Positions 40,590 through 49,136 of a DNA stretch of 64,000 nucleotides are shown one piece after another (position 1 is the stretch's first letter; each line of letters begins with the position of its first letter). The stretch comes from Promicromonospora iranensis (GTDB lineage Bacteria > Actinomycetota > Actinomycetes > Actinomycetales > Cellulomonadaceae). The notes beneath the pieces are model-generated. The model saw nothing but the letters and a program-made list of their open reading frames with translations. It searched no databases and was not told where the DNA came from. The position numbers and the translations under genes are program-made. Location: the NCBI RefSeq assembly GCF_028994805.1, contig NZ_JAJQQP010000006.1, positions 186,001 to 250,000 on the forward strand, written 5' to 3'.

Positions 40590-43500
40590 CCGCGAAGCCC
40601 GCCTCCACGAGCGCGCGTGCCACCGGCTGGTGCCGCGCGGCCTCCAGGGCGGGTATGCCGTCGACCCGCTGGACCACGAGACGGCCCAGGCGGCCTTCGC
40701 GCACCGTGCGGGCCAGTGCGGCGGCGGCGACCGCGAGCCGCGCGGGGCTCTGGGTGAACGACAGCACCGTGCGCCCACCTCGCTCGACGAACAGCGTGAG
40801 GTCGCCGTGGGTGAGTACGACGACGGCGCCGGCCTTGCGCCCGGGCCGGTGCGCCGTGACGTGCCTGTTCCCGGAGCTCCCGTCCGTGGCCGGGCCTCGC
40901 TCCGCGGCCTGGTCGACGACGAGCCCGGTGCCGGCGGACATGGTGCCCACCGAGCTCCCGGACCCGCCGGCGGCCGTCCCGGAGGGCGTGCCGTCCGATG
41001 CCGGCCCCGGCGGCCACGCGAGCGCCGCACCGTACGGGTTGGCGGGGTCCATCGCGGCCAGGACCACCGCGCCGCTCGTGCTGCTGGCGCCCGTGGCGGT
41101 CGCTACCGCCGCTGTCCGCTCGGCGACCTCCAGCTCGGCCTCGACGATCCGGGTGCGGTCCTGCGCGTCGACCCGCAGGCGGTCGACGGCGCCGGGCAGC
41201 GCGAACTGCGAGCCGCCCAGGTGCTCGACGAAGTATCCGCGGCGCACTGCCCCGCGTTCCTCCAGGCCGGACAGCACGCGATACACGTCGCGGTAGCCCG
41301 CGCCGACCCCCTCGGCCGCCGCACCGGAGCGCGTGAGGACGCCGTGTCGTTCGAGCAGCACCTGGGTCAGCGCGTGGGCCCGCACGGTCGGGTCGGCCTC
41401 CCTCGTCGGGAGGGCCGCCCAGCGGCCTCCGCCTCCCGGGACGGAGGCGCTGGCCCGCAGGGCCGAGGCGGGCCGCCCCGGCGACACGGCGAACCGTGAC
41501 CGCCGCACCGGCCGGGCGCGCGCGGCCGTCCGCGGTGCGCGATGGGCGCCGGCGCCGCTGACCCGTTCCCGGAGGGCACCCAGCCCGTCGTTGGTGACCT
41601 GCCCGGCCCAGACGAGGTCCCACAGCACCTCGAGCACGGCCTCCGGCTCGGCGCCGGTGAGCTCGGCGACCCGGGGGAGGAAGAAGCCGCCGGAGCCGGT
41701 CAGCAGGTCCAGCGCCGCCCGGTGCAGCTCGGAGTCGATCGGGCCCTCCTCCTCGACCGGTTCGAGCGAGGGCAGGGTGAGCGGGGCGCCGTCGGCCAGG
41801 TGGAGGGAGACCAGGCCGTCCCCGCCGCCGGAGCCGGGCAGGCGCGAGTGTCCGGCCCACAGCACCTCCCCGGCGACCGTCAGCTCGTCGAGCAGGGCGG
41901 GGGAGTAGTCGGTCACGCGTGCGGGCAGGACCAGTGTCTCCAGGGCCGACGCGGGGACGGCAGCACCCGCGAGCTGCTCGATCGCCTGGACGAGACCGTC
42001 CGCGCCGCGGAGCAGACCCGTGGAGACGTTCTGCCAGCGGGGCAGGAAGGCACCGAGGGCCTCCTGCTCGACGGGCTCCACCTCGGCCCGCAGCACCGCC
42101 AGCGACCGCCGTCGGAGCAGGCGAAGGACCCCGGGGTCACACCACTCGTCACCCGTGCCTCCGAGCGAGCCGGGGCGCAGGCTCCCGCGTGCGAGCACGC
42201 CGTCGGCCTCCAGCCGGGCCAGCCCGTGCGCGACGATCGCGACGCCCAGCCCGAACCGCTGGGCCACCGCGACGGCGCCGAACGGCCCGTGCGTGCGGGC
42301 GTGCCGGCGCAGGAGGTCGCCGAGCGGGTCCGGCACGGGTTCGGTGAACGTCTCCGGGATGCCCACCGGGAGCGCCACGCCGAGCGCGTCGCGCAGACGT
42401 CCCGCGTCCTCGGCGACGGCCCACTGCTCGACACCGGCGAACCGGACGCGGATCACGCGGCGGGTGGCCTCGAGCTCGTCGAGCCAGTGCTCCACGGCGT
42501 GCCGGGCCTCCTCGCGGGTGCGAGCCTCCAGCGCGTCGAGCGGGTGCGGTCCGGTCCGCCGGAGCAGGTCCCACAGGCCCTCCGCGTCACGGGCCTGGCG
42601 GTCCGGTGCCAGGCCCGCCAGCTCGGCCTCGGTGCGCTCCACGGCGCCGGGGTCCAGGAGGTCTGCCAGGTCGGCCGAGCCCTGCTCACCGAGCAGCTCG
42701 GCGAGGAGCTCCGGGTCGAGCGACAGGGCGGCGGCGCGGCGCTCGGCCAGCGGCGCGTCGCCGTCGTACAGGAACTGGGCCGTGTAGCCGAACAGGAGCG
42801 ACTGGGCGAACGGTGAAGGGGTCGGTGTCGTGACCTCCACGACCCGGACGCCGCCGGCAGCGATCGCACGCATGAGGTCGGCCAGCGCGGTGACGTCGAA
42901 GTCGTCCTGCAGGCACTCGCGGGCGGCCTCCAGCACGATCGGGAAGTCGGGGAACTGGCTGGCCACCTCCAGCAGCTGGGCCGACCGCTGACGCTGCTGC
43001 CACAAGGGCTGCCGCTTGTCGGGCCGGCGCCGGGGGAGCAGGAGCGCCCGAGCCGCCGCCTCGCGGAACCGGGCCGCGAACATCACCGACGAGCCCAGCT
43101 CGTCACGGACCGCACCGAGCACCTCGTCCGGGTCCAGCAACAGGTCCTCGAGCGTGACCCGGCCAGGGGTGTGCTCGGCCTGCTCGGGCTGCGCACCGGA
43201 GTCGCCGCCCTCGGGTCCGGCGGCGCCCATGCCCCACGGGTCGCCGTCCCAGCCGCCGCCGGAGTCGGGCAGCCGCAGCACTATGCCGTCGTCCGAGTGC
43301 ATGGCGGCGACATCGAGGCCGAACCGGGCTCTGAGCCGGGCGGAGATCACGAGGGCCCACGGCGCGTGCACCCGTGCGCCGAGCGGCGAGTGGATCACCA
43401 CGCGCCAGTCGCCGAGCTCGTCGCGGAACCGTTCCACGACGACTGTCCGGTCGTCGGGCACGCGCCCCGTACCCAGTCGCTGCTCGGTGAGGTAGGCGGC

Positions 43501-45672
43501 CAGGTTGTCCGCCGCCCAGGCGTCGAGCCCGGCCTCGCGCAGGTGCTTGCGTCCGGCCTCGGGGTCGGCGGCCAGGGCTGCGTCGGCCTCGCGGACGAAG
43601 GCGCCCACCGCCCGCCCGAGCTCGGCCGGCCGGCCCTGCGCGTCGCCCTTCCAGAACGGCAGGCGTCCGGGCAGACCGGGAGCCGGGGTGACCAGTACCC
43701 GGTCGGTGGTGATCTCCTGGATGCGCCAGGTGCTCGACCCGAGCGTGAACGTGTCACCCACCCGGGACTCGTAGACCATCTCCTCGTCGAGCTCCCCGAC
43801 CCGCTTGCCGCCGCGCATGCGGGCGGACCCACCGGTCACGGCATCGGTGAGGGCGTCGCCGGGTGCGCCGCCGTCGGGCGCGTCGGTGGCGAGGAAGACG
43901 CCGTAGGCGCCCTTGTCCGGGATGGTGCCGCCGCTCGTGGCGGCCAGGCGCAGCGCGCCGGGCCGCCCCCGCAGCATGCCCGTCGCACGGTCCCAGGTGA
44001 TGCGGGCCCGCAGCTCCGCGAAGTCCTCGCTGGGATAGCGGCCGGCGAGCATGTCGAGCACGGCTCGCCAGGTGGCATCGCCGAGGTGCGCGAACGGTGC
44101 GGCCCGGCGGACGAGGGCCAGCAGGTCGTCCTCGGCCCAGTCGTCGACCGCGAGGGCCGCCACGATCTGCTGCGCCAGGACGTCGAGGGGATTGGCGGGG
44201 ACGTGCATGTGCTCGATCTCGCCGGCGCGCATGCGCTGGGCGATGACGGTGGCCGGCACGAGGTCACCGCGGAACAGCGGGAAGACGATGCCCTTGGACA
44301 CCGCGCCCACCTGGTGCCCGGCACGGCCGATGCGCTGCAGCCCGCTCGCCACGGACGGCGGTGCCCCGACCTGGACCACGAGGTCCACCGCGCCCATGTC
44401 GATGCCGAGCTCCAGGGACGACGTGGCGACCACCGCGGGCAGCCTGCCCTCCTTGAGCTCCGTCTCGGTGCGGGTGCGCTCCGCGCGGCTCATCGAACCG
44501 TGGTGGGCGCGCGCCAGGACCGTCTCGCCCTGACCGGTGGCGTCCCGGCCGGGCACGGCCTCGGGCATGCCGCGCTGTCCGGGTGCTGGCCGGGGAAGGC
44601 CCGCGCTGGTGCCCGACTGGCCGGGCACCAGGGCGGCCCACGTGCTTGCCGGGTCGGCGATCTCCAGGCCTTGGCGCTGCGCCCACACCTCGTTCATGCG
44701 GGCCGTCAGGCGTTCGGCCCCTCGCCGGTTGTTGGTGAAGACGATGGTCGAGGTGTGGTCGGCCACGAGGTCGACCACCCGTTCCTCGACGTGCGGCCAG
44801 ACCGAGGCCCGGCGCAGCGGCCGCGTGGCCTCGCCCGAGAGGTCGACCTCGTCGTCACCCGGGGAGGGCGTGGCGTCGGACGGGCCGGTGGCAGGCGCGC
44901 TGTCGAGGTCCGCGAGGTCAGGGACCGGCACGACGACGTCGATCGCCCACTCCTTGTGCGACGGCGGCTGCACGACGGCCACCTCACGTGCCGAGCTGTC
45001 GGCCCGTCCGCCACCGAGGAACCGCGAGACGGCGTCCACCGGGCGCACCGTGGCGGACAGGCCGATCCGCTGCGCGGGCCGGTCGAGGAGCGCGTCGAGG
45101 CGTTCCAGGCTGAGCGCCAGGTGGGCGCCGCGCTTGGTGCCCGCGACGGCGTGGATCTCGTCGAGCACCACGGTCTCCACCCCGGCGAGACCGGCGCGGG
45201 CCGACGAGGTGAGGATGAGGAACAGCGACTCCGGGGTCGTGACGAGGATGTCCGGGGGACGGGTGGCGAACGAGCGCCGCTCGCTCGCGGGCGTGTCACC
45301 GGTGCGCATGCCGACCGTGACGTCCGGGACCTCCACGCCGTCCCGGGCCGCCGCCTGGCGGATGCCGGTGAGCGGGGAACGCAGGTTGCGCTGCACGTCG
45401 GCGGCGAGGGCCTTGAGCGGCGACACGTACAGCACGCGGCAGCGGTGGGCCCGGTCCTCGGGCGGGGGAGCGTGCATGATCCGGTCGATCGACCAGAGGA
45501 ACGCCGCGAGCGTCTTGCCGGACCCGGTCGGCGCGACCACCAGCGCATGCTGGTCGCGGGCGACGGCTTCCCACGCGCCGGCCTGGGCGGCGGTGGGCTG
45601 TGCGAACGCCCCGGTGAACCAGGCGCGGGTGGCAGGTCCGAACCGGGAGAGCGGGTCGTCGGGCGTGGGCAT
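40555..45672 (-). CDS. lhr: ATP-dependent helicase Lhr
   Basis: 1705 aa, superfamily 2 large helicase-related protein. Walker A APTGSGKT (47-54), Walker B with DEIH (171-174), RNRRGAERL-like FTNNRRGAERLTARM and LGIDMGAVDLV, QRIGRAGHQVG motif VI, then the Lhr core and the C-terminal domain. Longer than the usual about 1,500 aa because of Gly/Ser/Pro-rich insertions (near 270, 350 and 1580). Repairs DNA by 3'-5' translocation; in mycobacteria it is damage-inducible. ATG start; the mRNA looks leaderless. Ends inside the DUF998 gene on the other strand. Confidence 0.95.
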   Translation of the reverse strand: MPTPDDPLSRFGPATRAWFTGAFAQPTAAQAGAWEAVARDQHALVVAPTGSGKTLAAFLWSIDRIMHAPPPEDRAHRCRVLYVSPLKALAADVQRNLRSPLTGIRQAAARDGVEVPDVTVGMRTGDTPASERRSFATRPPDILVTTPESLFLILTSSARAGLAGVETVVLDEIHAVAGTKRGAHLALSLERLDALLDRPAQRIGLSATVRPVDAVSRFLGGGRADSSAREVAVVQPPSHKEWAIDVVVPVPDLADLDSAPATGPSDATPSPGDDEVDLSGEATRPLRRASVWPHVEERVVDLVADHTSTIVFTNNRRGAERLTARMNEVWAQRQGLEIADPASTWAALVPGQSGTSAGLPRPAPGQRGMPEAVPGRDATGQGETVLARAHHGSMSRAERTRTETELKEGRLPAVVATSSLELGIDMGAVDLVVQVGAPPSVASGLQRIGRAGHQVGAVSKGIVFPLFRGDLVPATVIAQRMRAGEIEHMHVPANPLDVLAQQIVAALAVDDWAEDDLLALVRRAAPFAHLGDATWRAVLDMLAGRYPSEDFAELRARITWDRATGMLRGRPGALRLAATSGGTIPDKGAYGVFLATDAPDGGAPGDALTDAVTGGSARMRGGKRVGELDEEMVYESRVGDTFTLGSSTWRIQEITTDRVLVTPAPGLPGRLPFWKGDAQGRPAELGRAVGAFVREADAALAADPEAGRKHLREAGLDAWAADNLAAYLTEQRLGTGRVPDDRTVVVERFRDELGDWRVVIHSPLGARVHAPWALVISARLRARFGLDVAAMHSDDGIVLRLPDSGGGWDGDPWGMGAAGPEGGDSGAQPEQAEHTPGRVTLEDLLLDPDEVLGAVRDELGSSVMFAARFREAAARALLLPRRRPDKRQPLWQQRQRSAQLLEVASQFPDFPIVLEAARECLQDDFDVTALADLMRAIAAGGVRVVEVTTPTPSPFAQSLLFGYTAQFLYDGDAPLAERRAAALSLDPELLAELLGEQGSADLADLLDPGAVERTEAELAGLAPDRQARDAEGLWDLLRRTGPHPLDALEARTREEARHAVEHWLDELEATRRVIRVRFAGVEQWAVAEDAGRLRDALGVALPVGIPETFTEPVPDPLGDLLRRHARTHGPFGAVAVAQRFGLGVAIVAHGLARLEADGVLARGSLRPGSLGGTGDEWCDPGVLRLLRRRSLAVLRAEVEPVEQEALGAFLPRWQNVSTGLLRGADGLVQAIEQLAGAAVPASALETLVLPARVTDYSPALLDELTVAGEVLWAGHSRLPGSGGGDGLVSLHLADGAPLTLPSLEPVEEEGPIDSELHRAALDLLTGSGGFFLPRVAELTGAEPEAVLEVLWDLVWAGQVTNDGLGALRERVSGAGAHRAPRTAARARPVRRSRFAVSPGRPASALRASASVPGGGGRWAALPTREADPTVRAHALTQVLLERHGVLTRSGAAAEGVGAGYRDVYRVLSGLEERGAVRRGYFVEHLGGSQFALPGAVDRLRVDAQDRTRIVEAELEVAERTAAVATATGASSTSGAVVLAAMDPANPYGAALAWPPGPASDGTPSGTAAGGSGSSVGTMSAGTGLVVDQAAERGPATDGSSGNRHVTAHRPGRKAGAVVVLTHGDLTLFVERGGRTVLSFTQSPARLAVAAAALARTVREGRLGRLVVQRVDGIPALEAARHQPVARALVEAGFAVTPRGLRISTR

Positions 45673-45678
45673 GGACCC

Positions 45679-45700
45679 ATTCTGTCCCTGACCACTGACA
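45679..45700 (-). promoter_or_regulatory. RecA-NDp/PafBC-type promoter of lhr
   Basis: Minus strand reads TGTCAGTGG, seven bases, CAGAAT. The upstream half is identical to the mycobacterial recA P1 element, spacing is the same, and the -10-like hexamer lies six bases before ATG, so the mRNA starts at the start codon. Confidence 0.6.
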
Positions 45701-45708
45701 TGGGCTGG

Positions 45709-45739
45709 TTGTCAGGGCGGGCCAGGGGCGACGTAGGGT
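45709..45739 (+). promoter_or_regulatory. promoter of the DUF3046 gene (leaderless)
   Basis: TTGTCA and TAGGGT with a 19-base spacer; the -10 ends six bases before GTG 45746. The TTGTCA half lies face to face with the lhr TGTCAG half, so the two divergent promoters share a 73-base gap. Confidence 0.5.
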
Positions 45740-45745
45740 TGACGG

Positions 45746-45982
45746 GTGCGCGAACGGGATTTCTGGCAGCTGATCGACGAGGTGTTCGGCTCTGCCTACG
45801 GGCGTGCCCTGGCGCGCGAACAGGTGCTGCCCGCGCTCGACGGCCGGACCCCGGCCGTCGCGCTGGACGAGGGCGACGAGCCGCGCGACGTGTGGCATGC
45901 GCTGTGCGACGCGCTGGACGTGCCGGACGCCGAGCGGTGGGGCGAGGACAAGCACCGGCAGGCACCGCCGCCCCGCCGCTGA
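45746..45982 (+). CDS. DUF3046 family protein
   Basis: 78 aa. MRERDFWQLIDEVFGSAYGR and LALPALDGRTPAVALDEGDEPRDVWHALCDALDVPDAERWG-like residues form the usual small DUF3046 domain, found immediately before recA in many actinobacteria. GTG start with TAGGGT six bases upstream. Function unknown; the fixed position next to recA suggests a link to DNA repair or to recA expression, but this is inference. Confidence 0.85.
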   Translation: MRERDFWQLIDEVFGSAYGRALAREQVLPALDGRTPAVALDEGDEPRDVWHALCDALDVPDAERWGEDKHRQAPPPRR

Positions 45983-46044
45983 ACCGGTGCGGCGGTGAAC
46001 GCGAGAGTCCCGGGCTGACAGTCGCCGGACCGGCGAGATGTCCT

Positions 46045-46064
46045 GCGACACACCGATGTGTCGC
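46045..46064. promoter_or_regulatory. palindrome upstream of recA
   Basis: GCGACACA and TGTGTCGC (8-base perfect arms, 4-base centre) lie ten bases before the SOS box and 63 bases after the DUF3046 stop. It may be a small terminator or a second regulatory site of recA. Confidence 0.4.
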
Positions 46065-46073
46065 GCCTTGCCT

Positions 46074-46095
46074 CGAACAGGCGTTCGGCTAGACT
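46074..46095 (+). promoter_or_regulatory. LexA (SOS) box and -10 element of recA
   Basis: CGAAC-AGGC-GTTCG (46074-46087) is a perfect actinobacterial/Bacillus-type LexA box (consensus CGAACNNNNGTTCG), immediately followed by TAGACT (46090-46095) as the -10. LexA bound there would cover the core promoter. The leader before recA is about 145 bases. Confidence 0.85.
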
Positions 46096-46242
46096 TTGAC
46101 CACAGACACGGATTTCGGAACGTCGTCCACAGGCGGCGGCCGGAGAAGGCGTTCGTGTCAGTGGCTCCGCGTACGGTCGGCAACGACGTACAGAGCCATC
46201 CATGCCGGCGCACAGAGCGCCCTGAAACCGAAGGTGTTGCAC

Positions 46243-47463
46243 ATGCCCGCACCAGCAGATCGCGACAAGGCCCTCGAAGCGGCCCTCGCCCAGATCGACC
46301 GCAGCTTTGGCAAGGGCTCGGTCATGCGCCTCGGCGACGAGATCCGCGCACCCATCGAGGTGATCCCGACCGGTTCGATCGCCCTCGACGTGGCGCTCGG
46401 CATCGGTGGCCTGCCCCGTGGCCGTGTCGTCGAGGTATATGGGCCCGAGTCCTCGGGTAAGACGACCATCGCGCTGCACGCGGTGGCGAGCGCGCAGCGC
46501 CAGGGCGGCATCGCGGCGTTCATCGACGCCGAGCACGCGCTGGACCCGGACTACGCCAAGAAGCTCGGTGTCGACACCGACGCCCTCCTGGTCTCGCAGC
46601 CGGACACCGGTGAGCAGGCGCTGGAGATCACCGACATGCTGATCCGCTCCGGCGCGCTCGACATCATCGTGATCGACTCCGTCGCCGCGCTGACGCCCAA
46701 GGCCGAGATCGAGGGCGAGATGGGCGACAGCCACGTGGGTCTGCAGGCCCGCCTCATGTCGCAGGCTCTCCGCAAGATCACGGGTGCCCTGAGCTCGTCC
46801 GGCACGACCGCCATCTTCATCAACCAGCTGCGCGAGAAGATCGGCGTGTTCTTCGGCTCGCCCGAGACCACCACCGGTGGCAAGGCGCTGAAGTTCTACG
46901 CGTCGATCCGTCTCGACATCCGCCGCATCGAGACCCTCAAGGAGGGTACGGACGCCGTCGGTAACCGCACCCGGGTGAAGGTCGTCAAGAACAAGATGGC
47001 GCCGCCGTTCAAGCAGGCGGAGTTCGACATCCTGTACGGCCACGGCATCTCCCGCGAGGGTGGCCTGATCGACATGGGCGTGGAGCACGGCTTCGTGCGC
47101 AAGTCGGGCTCGTGGTTCACCTACGAGGGCGACCAGCTCGGCCAGGGCAAGGAGAACGCGCGAGCGTTCCTCCGGGACAACCCCGACCTCGCCAACGACA
47201 TCGAGAAGCGCGTCAAGGAGAAGCTGGGCGTGGGCCCGAAGGTCGACGCACCGGCAGTCGAGGGTGCGGGCGCCGCCACGGCGACACCTGCCGCAGAGAC
47301 CGCACCGGCCGCAGGCGCCGTCGCGGCGGCGAGCTCGTCCTCGCGGACGACCGCCACGGCGAAGGCGACCAAGTCGACCAGCGCACGTTCGAAGGCCACC
47401 AAGCCGGCGGTGTCGAAGACCGCCGAGAAGGCGGAAGCGGCCGCCGAGAAGGCGCCGTTCTGA
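46243..47463 (+). CDS. recA: recombinase RecA
   Basis: 406 aa from ATG 46243. Typical start [20 protein letters not shown], Walker A GPESSGKT (67-74), DAEHALDP and Walker [10 protein letters not shown], the RecA signature [14 protein letters not shown], and loops L1 ([20 protein letters not shown]) and L2 ([15 protein letters not shown]). The core ends near residue 340; a 65-residue Ala/Lys/Ser/Thr-rich tail ([15 protein letters not shown]) follows, longer than usual. An upstream in-frame extension of 49 codons lacks similarity. RecX follows in one base; both are under the LexA box. Confidence 0.98.
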   Translation: MPAPADRDKALEAALAQIDRSFGKGSVMRLGDEIRAPIEVIPTGSIALDVALGIGGLPRGRVVEVYGPESSGKTTIALHAVASAQRQGGIAAFIDAEHALDPDYAKKLGVDTDALLVSQPDTGEQALEITDMLIRSGALDIIVIDSVAALTPKAEIEGEMGDSHVGLQARLMSQALRKITGALSSSGTTAIFINQLREKIGVFFGSPETTTGGKALKFYASIRLDIRRIETLKEGTDAVGNRTRVKVVKNKMAPPFKQAEFDILYGHGISREGGLIDMGVEHGFVRKSGSWFTYEGDQLGQGKENARAFLRDNPDLANDIEKRVKEKLGVGPKVDAPAVEGAGAATATPAAETAPAAGAVAAASSSSRTTATAKATKSTSARSKATKPAVSKTAEKAEAAAEKAPF

Positions 47464-47464
47464 C

Positions 47465-48130
47465 GTGCAGTACGGTGATCCAGCGGATGGTCCCGGCGTG
47501 GGGAAGCGTCGGGGCCGTCCGGCCGCTCGGGACGGTGGCTGGACGAGCAGCCGCGGAGGGCGCAGCAGCGCCGACCGTGCACCACGCAAGTCCGTCGCGG
47601 AGCGCCTGGAGGCCGGCGAGATCAGCCGGGACGAGGCCGTCGAGAAGGCTCGTGAGGTAGTCCTGAAGACCCTGACGGCGGCACAGCGGTCCCGGCGCGA
47701 GCTGGAGCAGTCGCTGGCCCGCAAGGGCTACCCGGAGGACGTCGTCGAGCAGGTGCTCGACAGGTTCGACGAGGTGGGTCTGGTGGACGACGCGACCTAC
47801 GCGGAGACCATCGTCCGCACCCGCCATGCCGAGCGGGGTCTCGCGCGCCGTGGCATCGCCGCCGAGCTGCGCAGGCGGGGCATCGACGAGGACACGGCCA
47901 CGGAGGCCCTGGATCAGCTCGACCCCGACGACGAGCGCGTGGCGGGTGCCAAGCTGGCCACCAAGCTGATCACGCGCACGCGCAGCCTGGACCGCCAGGT
48001 GCGGGTCCGTCGCGCCGTCGGCTCGCTCGCGCGAAAGGGTTACGCGCCCGGGCTGGCGTTCGAGCTGGTGCGGGAGGCGCTCGCCGCGGAGGGCGAGGAC
48101 ACGGACGACCTCGACTACGCCGCGGACTGA
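47465..48130 (+). CDS. recX: regulatory protein RecX
   Basis: 221 aa from GTG 47465, one base after the recA stop. A Gly/Arg-rich N-terminus of about 50 residues is followed by the helical RecX repeats: TLTAAQRSRRELEQSLARKG, VDDATYAETIVRTRHAERGL and RAVGSLARKGYAPGLAFELV. RecX binds the RecA filament groove and limits its activity. Extending the frame upstream would enter recA. It is cotranscribed with recA, and a 72-base palindrome follows. Confidence 0.93.
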   Translation: MQYGDPADGPGVGKRRGRPAARDGGWTSSRGGRSSADRAPRKSVAERLEAGEISRDEAVEKAREVVLKTLTAAQRSRRELEQSLARKGYPEDVVEQVLDRFDEVGLVDDATYAETIVRTRHAERGLARRGIAAELRRRGIDEDTATEALDQLDPDDERVAGAKLATKLITRTRSLDRQVRVRRAVGSLARKGYAPGLAFELVREALAAEGEDTDDLDYAAD

Positions 48131-48167
48131 GGGAGTGCTGGCTTGACGCGGCGCCCGAGCGGTAGGT

Positions 48168-48239
48168 CGGTAGGTCGGTAGAACGTCAGGTGGTCGGTAG
48201 CTCGAGCTACCGACCACCTGACGTTCTACCGACCTACCG
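48168..48239. repeat. 72-base perfect palindrome between recX and gluD
   Basis: Arms 48168-48203 and 48204-48239 are perfectly complementary with no spacer (centre CTC/GAG at 48203/48204). The left side continues a GGTAGGTCGGTA tandem. It separates convergent recX and gluD, so a bidirectional terminator is the simplest function. A palindrome this long with no loop can extrude as a cruciform and is normally unstable. Confidence 0.85.
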
Positions 48240-48260
48240 TCATCGACTGGCGCGCGCCAG

Positions 48261-49136
48261 TCACACCCTGGACCCTCCGGCGACCGCTGTCGGGTTGCCG
48301 ATGCCGGTTCCTTCGAGCGGTGCCGCGGCGGTCCGGCTGGACAGCAGCTTGGACAGCCGGTGTGCCACCACCGTGAGGAGCACGTTCAGGAGGATGAAGA
48401 CCACGGCCACGGCCGTGAGCACCTGCAGCGGGTTGCCGTCACCGGAGTAGACGATCTGCCCGGCACGAAGCAGCTCCTGGTAGCCGATGATCTGGCCGAG
48501 CGCAGAGTCCTTCAGCACCACGACGATCTGCGACACCATGGCGGGCAGCATGGCTACGAGCGCCTGTGGAAGCTGGATCGACCGAAGCGCCTGGCCCTCC
48601 GTCAGACCGACCACCAGACCGGCCTCGCGCTGACCGCGGGGCAGGTTTCCCACGCCGGACCGCACCAGCTCGGCGATGACGGACCCGTTGTACAGGATGA
48701 GGGCGACGACGACGGCGAGGAACGCCTTGTCACTCACACCCGGCAGCAGCACACCGAACAGCCCGTAGAAGAACACCATCATGAGCAGGACGGGTACGGC
48801 ACGCAGGAACTCGACGAACACGCCGCACACCCAGCGCACGGGGGCGAGCTGGGACAGCCGGCCCATGCCGAACAGGAGCCCGAACACGAGAGAGCCGACG
48901 ATCGCGAAGGCTGCAGCGCGCAGTGTGTTCACCAGGCCGGGGAGCAGGTAGTACTGCCAGGTACGGGTGGAGAACACCGGTCCCCACAGGTCCCACGAGA
49001 GCTGGCCCTTGGCGTTGAGCTGGATCAGCACCCAGACGGCCACGCCGATCGCGACGACAGCGCCGAGCACGTTTCCTGCGAATGTCCAGGCGCGGGCCCG
49101 GGGTCCGGGGGCGTCGAAGAGGACTGATGCGCTCAT
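48261..49136 (-). CDS. gluD: glutamate-type ABC transporter permease GluD
   Basis: 291 aa from ATG 49136, which overlaps the gluC stop (ATGA). About six membrane segments after a 35-residue N-terminus. EFLRAVPVLLMMVFFYGLFG and the EAA-loop sequence GLTEGQALRSIQLPQALVAMLPAM mark a polar amino-acid permease of the HisM/ArtQ type. C-terminal PLEGTGIGNPTAVAGG tail. With GluA, B and C it imports glutamate or a related amino acid. An in-frame upstream stretch lies inside gluC and was excluded. Confidence 0.9.
   Translation of the reverse strand: MSASVLFDAPGPRARAWTFAGNVLGAVVAIGVAVWVLIQLNAKGQLSWDLWGPVFSTRTWQYYLLPGLVNTLRAAAFAIVGSLVFGLLFGMGRLSQLAPVRWVCGVFVEFLRAVPVLLMMVFFYGLFGVLLPGVSDKAFLAVVVALILYNGSVIAELVRSGVGNLPRGQREAGLVVGLTEGQALRSIQLPQALVAMLPAMVSQIVVVLKDSALGQIIGYQELLRAGQIVYSGDGNPLQVLTAVAVVFILLNVLLTVVAHRLSKLLSSRTAAAPLEGTGIGNPTAVAGGSRV

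Noticed and set aside
45709-45739. PafBC-type promoter for the DUF3046 gene
   Set aside because: TTGTCAGG is present but 15 bases too many... spacing to TAGGGT is 19 instead of the expected about 11 from the TGTCA; fits an ordinary -35/-10 better.
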